Under the pieces are notes generated by a model, which saw nothing but the letters and a program-made list of their open reading frames with translations, was not told where the DNA came from and ran no database searches. The position numbers and the translations under genes were made by a program. Positions 34,061 through 36,167 of a stretch of DNA of 36,167 bases are shown piece after piece. The first letter of the stretch is position 1. Every line of letters starts with the position of its first letter. This DNA comes from an uncultured Muribaculaceae bacterium (GTDB lineage: Bacteria > Bacteroidota > Bacteroidia > Bacteroidales > Muribaculaceae), in contig CABUTS010000023.1 of NCBI GenBank assembly GCA_902494515.1, positions 1 to 36,167 of the forward strand, given 5' to 3'.

Positions 34061-34321
34061 TTATTCCTTATTCTCTTCAAGAGCTTGCTTCTTTTTCCAT
34101 TCCATGGCAGCAGCTGTCAAGCGGTATTTCTGTTTGGGATGATTGGGCTGGTCCGGATAAAGTCGTTCTATAGCTCCGTCTGCCAAAGCCGGGTTCAAAT
34201 AATTCTTCCGGAATTTACCGACATCGTTCAATCCCAATAGATGAATTAATTCTTTCATAGAGAGACATGATTCATCCATTTTCTTAATAAGAAGATTGAC
34301 AGTAGACGAACTGGGTGCCAA
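34061..34321 (-). pseudogene. C-terminal winged-helix fragment of the broken ATP-binding gene
   Basis: About 86 residues with a TTG as the only near start. KELIHLLGLNDVGKFRKNYLNPALADGAIERLYPDQPNHPKQKYRLT is the C-terminal DNA-binding-like domain shared by Fic-type and AlbA-type ATP-binding proteins. It lies in a different frame from the HATPase part. Unlikely to be made on its own. Confidence 0.7.
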
Positions 34322-34365
34322 CTTAGTGCCAACTTAGTGCCAACTTGGTGCCAACTTGGTGCCAA
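34311..34365 (-). repeat. Five tandem 11-bp repeats (TTGGCACYAAG), frame-shifting
   Basis: Units at 34355-34365, 34344-34354, 34333-34343, 34322-34332 and 34311-34321, read on minus as TTGGCACCAAG twice, TTGGCACTAAG twice, TTGGCACCCAG once. Eleven is not a multiple of three, yet three units read LAPSWHQVGTK (or a rotation) in every frame with no stop. Four or seven units would put the upstream and downstream domains in one frame; the present five do not. Confidence 0.9.
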
Positions 34366-34452
34366 CTGGTCGGAAACTTGGGTCGTGCTTGGACCGTGCT
34401 TGGGCCGTTGGAAGGTGACGGTGATGAAGGCGCCGTTGATGCTCCATGTCGG

Positions 34453-35112
34453 TTAGGGGAGGCCCTGCTCGGTGCAGGCATCTACGATGCGTTGCACGCC
34501 TGTGCCCCAGCTCTCCAGATAGGTTGAATGATAAAGAGCCTTGGCTACCAGTTCATTATATGGATAGGACTCGTGGACAGTCTTCATCGTGTCGGGCGTG
34601 AACTGACGGGGCAGCACTCCCGGATTTGAAATCTCAATACGGTCATCGTAAATGGCAAGACTGCCGGTCAACTTGAACTTCTCCCACTGACGGTGTGACA
34701 GCGAATTTATCAGCGCTTCACGCAGGGCAACATACGGCACTTCAAGTTTCTCCTCCCGCATCAGACTGTGGTTGGTAATCTTGCCGCTGAGATTCAGATG
34801 CTTGAACATAAATGCCATACCGGCGTTCAGCAACTCGAAGAAATTCCCTTCGACACGTTGGTTGTCGATAAACTCATTCTTATCAGTTCCGGCAAAGCGG
34901 GCCATCCTAAGCGCGAACTGTGGATACTCATCAATCTGACGGGAGAAGAGCAGGGCCGCTCCGTTAGTCGGTCTGCCGTTTGACAGCAGTTTCCACTTGT
35001 TTAGGATGTCGCGTATCGGCTCGCGCATTGTTGTTTCCGGCAAACGACCGCGCTCCACACCACGGCGCACACATCCAAGGATAAGGTTCTCGTCCAGGTC
35101 TGCCAATGTCAC
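34453..35112 (-). pseudogene. HATPase_c_4-like fragment of the broken ATP-binding gene
   Basis: 219 residues from a GTG at 35112. It keeps the ATPase-fold landmarks REALINSLSHRQW (N-box) and DRIEISNPGVLP (G1 box) and ends WGTGVQRIVDACTEQGLP at a TAA. The GTG overlaps the TGA that ends the 21-codon remnant upstream (ATGTGA), so coupled translation is conceivable and a short protein might still be made. It lacks the AlbA_2 and C-terminal DNA-binding parts. Confidence 0.7.
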
Positions 35113-35184
35113 ATCAGCTCCAGAGTCCTTGACTCATCCGCCGCAATCAGTCTCTTTATATCGTCAATAGTCATAGTTAACAGC

Positions 35185-35204
35185 ATATGATTAATTTATC
35201 ATAT
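35185..35204. promoter_or_regulatory. Inverted repeat before the start of the broken gene
   Basis: ATATGAT, TAATTT, ATCATAT: perfect 7-bp arms ending 11 bp upstream of the old ATG (35174). Looks like an operator, perhaps for autoregulation by the ancestral protein; not shown. Confidence 0.4.
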
Positions 35205-35262
35205 CTCTGTATCTTAGGTATATATTCCCAGTCTGAGATGCTTCTCTTCTTTTTCGACCGAG

Positions 35263-36167
35263 TAAGAAGCTGTTTAAAAATGGAAGTTAATATTGGGCAA
35301 GTGTTTTAACATCAGGATTATGGCCGCAACGATAAGCATATTTCTTGCAGACTGAGGGGACTCCTCATAATTTCTTGTCAGCCTCCGGAAGTTATCAAGC
35401 CATGCGAATGTTCGTTCCACCACCCATCTTTTCTTTATCGGCACGAACCCCTTTCCTGTAAAATGAGAATTGACCACCTCAAAATCCATTCCAAGATAAT
35501 CCTTGACAAGCCTGCCAAGTTCCCCTCTGTATGCAGAATCGGCCAGTGCTTTCTTAATCCACGGGTATTCCAAGGAAAGGGCCACCAGCAGGGCATAAGC
35601 GGCTTTGGAATCGTGAACATTGACCGTAGTTACCTGAGCACTAAGAATATAACCATTCTTGTCAGTGGCGACATGACGCTTGATTCCCTTGACTTTCTTG
35701 TTCCCGTCAATGCCCTTTTCAGAGGCAGGAAGTGCCGACTTCACGCTCTGGCTGTCAACCAGGGCGAGCGAGGGAACCGGAGACTGGCCCTTGTAAAGTC
35801 GCGTCTGCTCCACGAATATCTTCAGGATATAGTCGAACTCATCCAATGCGCTCCATCTTCTGAAATAGTAGTAGACAAGCTGCCACTTGGGAAACTCCGA
35901 TGGGAGCATGCGCCATTGGCATCCGGTCTTGACTATGTAGAAAATCGCATCCAACACAACAAAAATGTTAAACTTTCTCTTCCTTTTTGCGATGGGAATT
36001 GTTCTATTGATATATGATTTTGGGGCTTCTGTTAAATCTGTCTGGTACATGGCTGTAGCTCGTTATTTCTATTGTTCTTTATATTAACAAATTACAGCCA
36101 AAAATTCCAGTTCAGAGGGCAGAAGCCTTTTTTACGTTTCTAACATTTATTTTTAAACAGCTTCTAA
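35263..36167. mobile_element. Intact IS5-family insertion sequence with TAA target duplication
   Basis: The element itself spans 35266-36164 (899 bp). Terminal inverted repeats of 16 bp are perfect: GAAGCTGTTTAAAAAT at 35266-35281 and its complement at 36149-36164. Both ends are flanked by TAA (35263-35265 and 36165-36167), a 3-bp TNA duplication as in the IS1031-type branch of IS5. One transposase gene fills it. The right-hand TAA is the last base triplet of the window. Confidence 0.9.
35274..36050 (-). CDS. IS5-family transposase (DDE)
   Basis: 258 residues, complete. The N-terminal helical part has the DUF4096-like block FNIFVVLDAIFYIVKTGCQWRMLP. The catalytic DDE residues appear as D in ALVDSQSVK (about 98), D in ALADSAYRG (about 170) and E in RWVVERTFAWL (about 213), with the Y-(2)-R-(3)-E-like spacing common in IS5/IS1182 relatives. 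No frameshift or stop, and the inverted repeats are intact, so the copy may be active and is probably recent. The stop codon lies within the left inverted repeat region. Confidence 0.93.
   Translation of the reverse strand: MYQTDLTEAPKSYINRTIPIAKRKRKFNIFVVLDAIFYIVKTGCQWRMLPSEFPKWQLVYYYFRRWSALDEFDYILKIFVEQTRLYKGQSPVPSLALVDSQSVKSALPASEKGIDGNKKVKGIKRHVATDKNGYILSAQVTTVNVHDSKAAYALLVALSLEYPWIKKALADSAYRGELGRLVKDYLGMDFEVVNSHFTGKGFVPIKKRWVVERTFAWLDNFRRLTRNYEESPQSARNMLIVAAIILMLKHLPNINFHF

Larger units (their letters stand above)
34061..35174 (-). pseudogene. Broken AlbA/Schlafen-type ATP-binding regulator
   Basis: One ancestral gene in pieces. The start MTIDDIKRLIAADESRTLEL (from ATG 35174) is the usual N-terminus of AlbA_2-domain ATP-binding proteins, but after 21 codons it hits TGA; most of the AlbA_2 domain is deleted at this point. 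The HATPase_c_4-like part continues from 35112, ends at a TAA (34453-34455) after CTEQGLP, and the frame past that stop still reads PTWSINGAFITVTF, which belongs to the family. It then enters five 11-bp repeats (34311-34365) that throw it out of frame with the C-terminal winged-helix part (34061-34321). So there are three lesions: an internal deletion with frameshift, a nonsense codon and a repeat-borne frameshift. An IS element sits right upstream. Confidence 0.8.

Noticed and set aside
34311..34365. Short CRISPR-like array
   Set aside because: The 11-bp units are directly joined with no spacers, and they lie inside a protein-coding relic.

Overview
The window looks like chromosomal DNA from a GC-rich member of the Bacteroidales, probably Muribaculaceae-like. 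The family assignment is an inference. The order rests on a diphosphate-dependent phosphofructokinase of the long Bacteroidetes type, a Porphyromonas-type agmatine deiminase, a pRiA4b ORF-3-like protein, and a repeated promoter of the Bacteroidota type (TTG/TTTG, 20-21 bp, TAnnTTTG) that I could place in front of seven genes. No rRNA, tRNA or CRISPR array was seen.

Layout. 1-1085: nearly complete mltG (minus). 1326-1829: secreted Cys-rich pentapeptide-repeat protein (minus). 2181-4250: secreted pullulanase-type GH13 enzyme (plus) with a strong terminator. 4511-9543: a minus-strand run read as a small conserved protein, aguA, aguB, an AAA ATPase with a DUF4435/TOPRIM-like C-terminus, and a RAYT-like HUH transposase with an extra C-terminal domain. 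9782-10366: pRiA4b ORF-3-like protein. 10635-11345: FrnE/DsbA-like oxidoreductase, convergent with a META-domain lipoprotein (11582-12088). 12275-16615: the proteostasis and repair block clpP-clpX-recQ (minus), followed upstream by trigger factor (17072-18430, minus).

18768-21976: ftsE-like ATPase, aspartate kinase and aldose 1-epimerase (plus). 22260-23304: perR-like Fur regulator and rubrerythrin, a peroxide-defence pair. 23465-25228: CPBP membrane protease and trmN6 (minus), divergent from engB (25412-26050) and a small amphipathic protein (26134-26469). 26672-28321: PPi-phosphofructokinase. 28455-30433: ThiE-like protein plus an M16-fold protein without the zinc motif. 30640-33936: glnS and a TPR protein. 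34061-35174: a broken AlbA/Schlafen-type ATP-binding regulator. 35266-36164: an intact IS5-family insertion sequence with 16-bp inverted repeats and a TAA target duplication, ending exactly at the window edge.

Most of the window is housekeeping. The less ordinary parts are (i) an 11-bp tandem repeat that is open in all three frames and sits between two domains of the decayed ATP-binding gene, (ii) the transposase-DprA-like fusion beside an ATPase-TOPRIM gene in a polyamine operon, (iii) the CDSxx pentapeptide protein, and (iv) several intergenic palindromes and short direct repeats near promoters. Nothing here can be called a new defence system on sequence alone; the ATPase/transposase pair is the best candidate to test.
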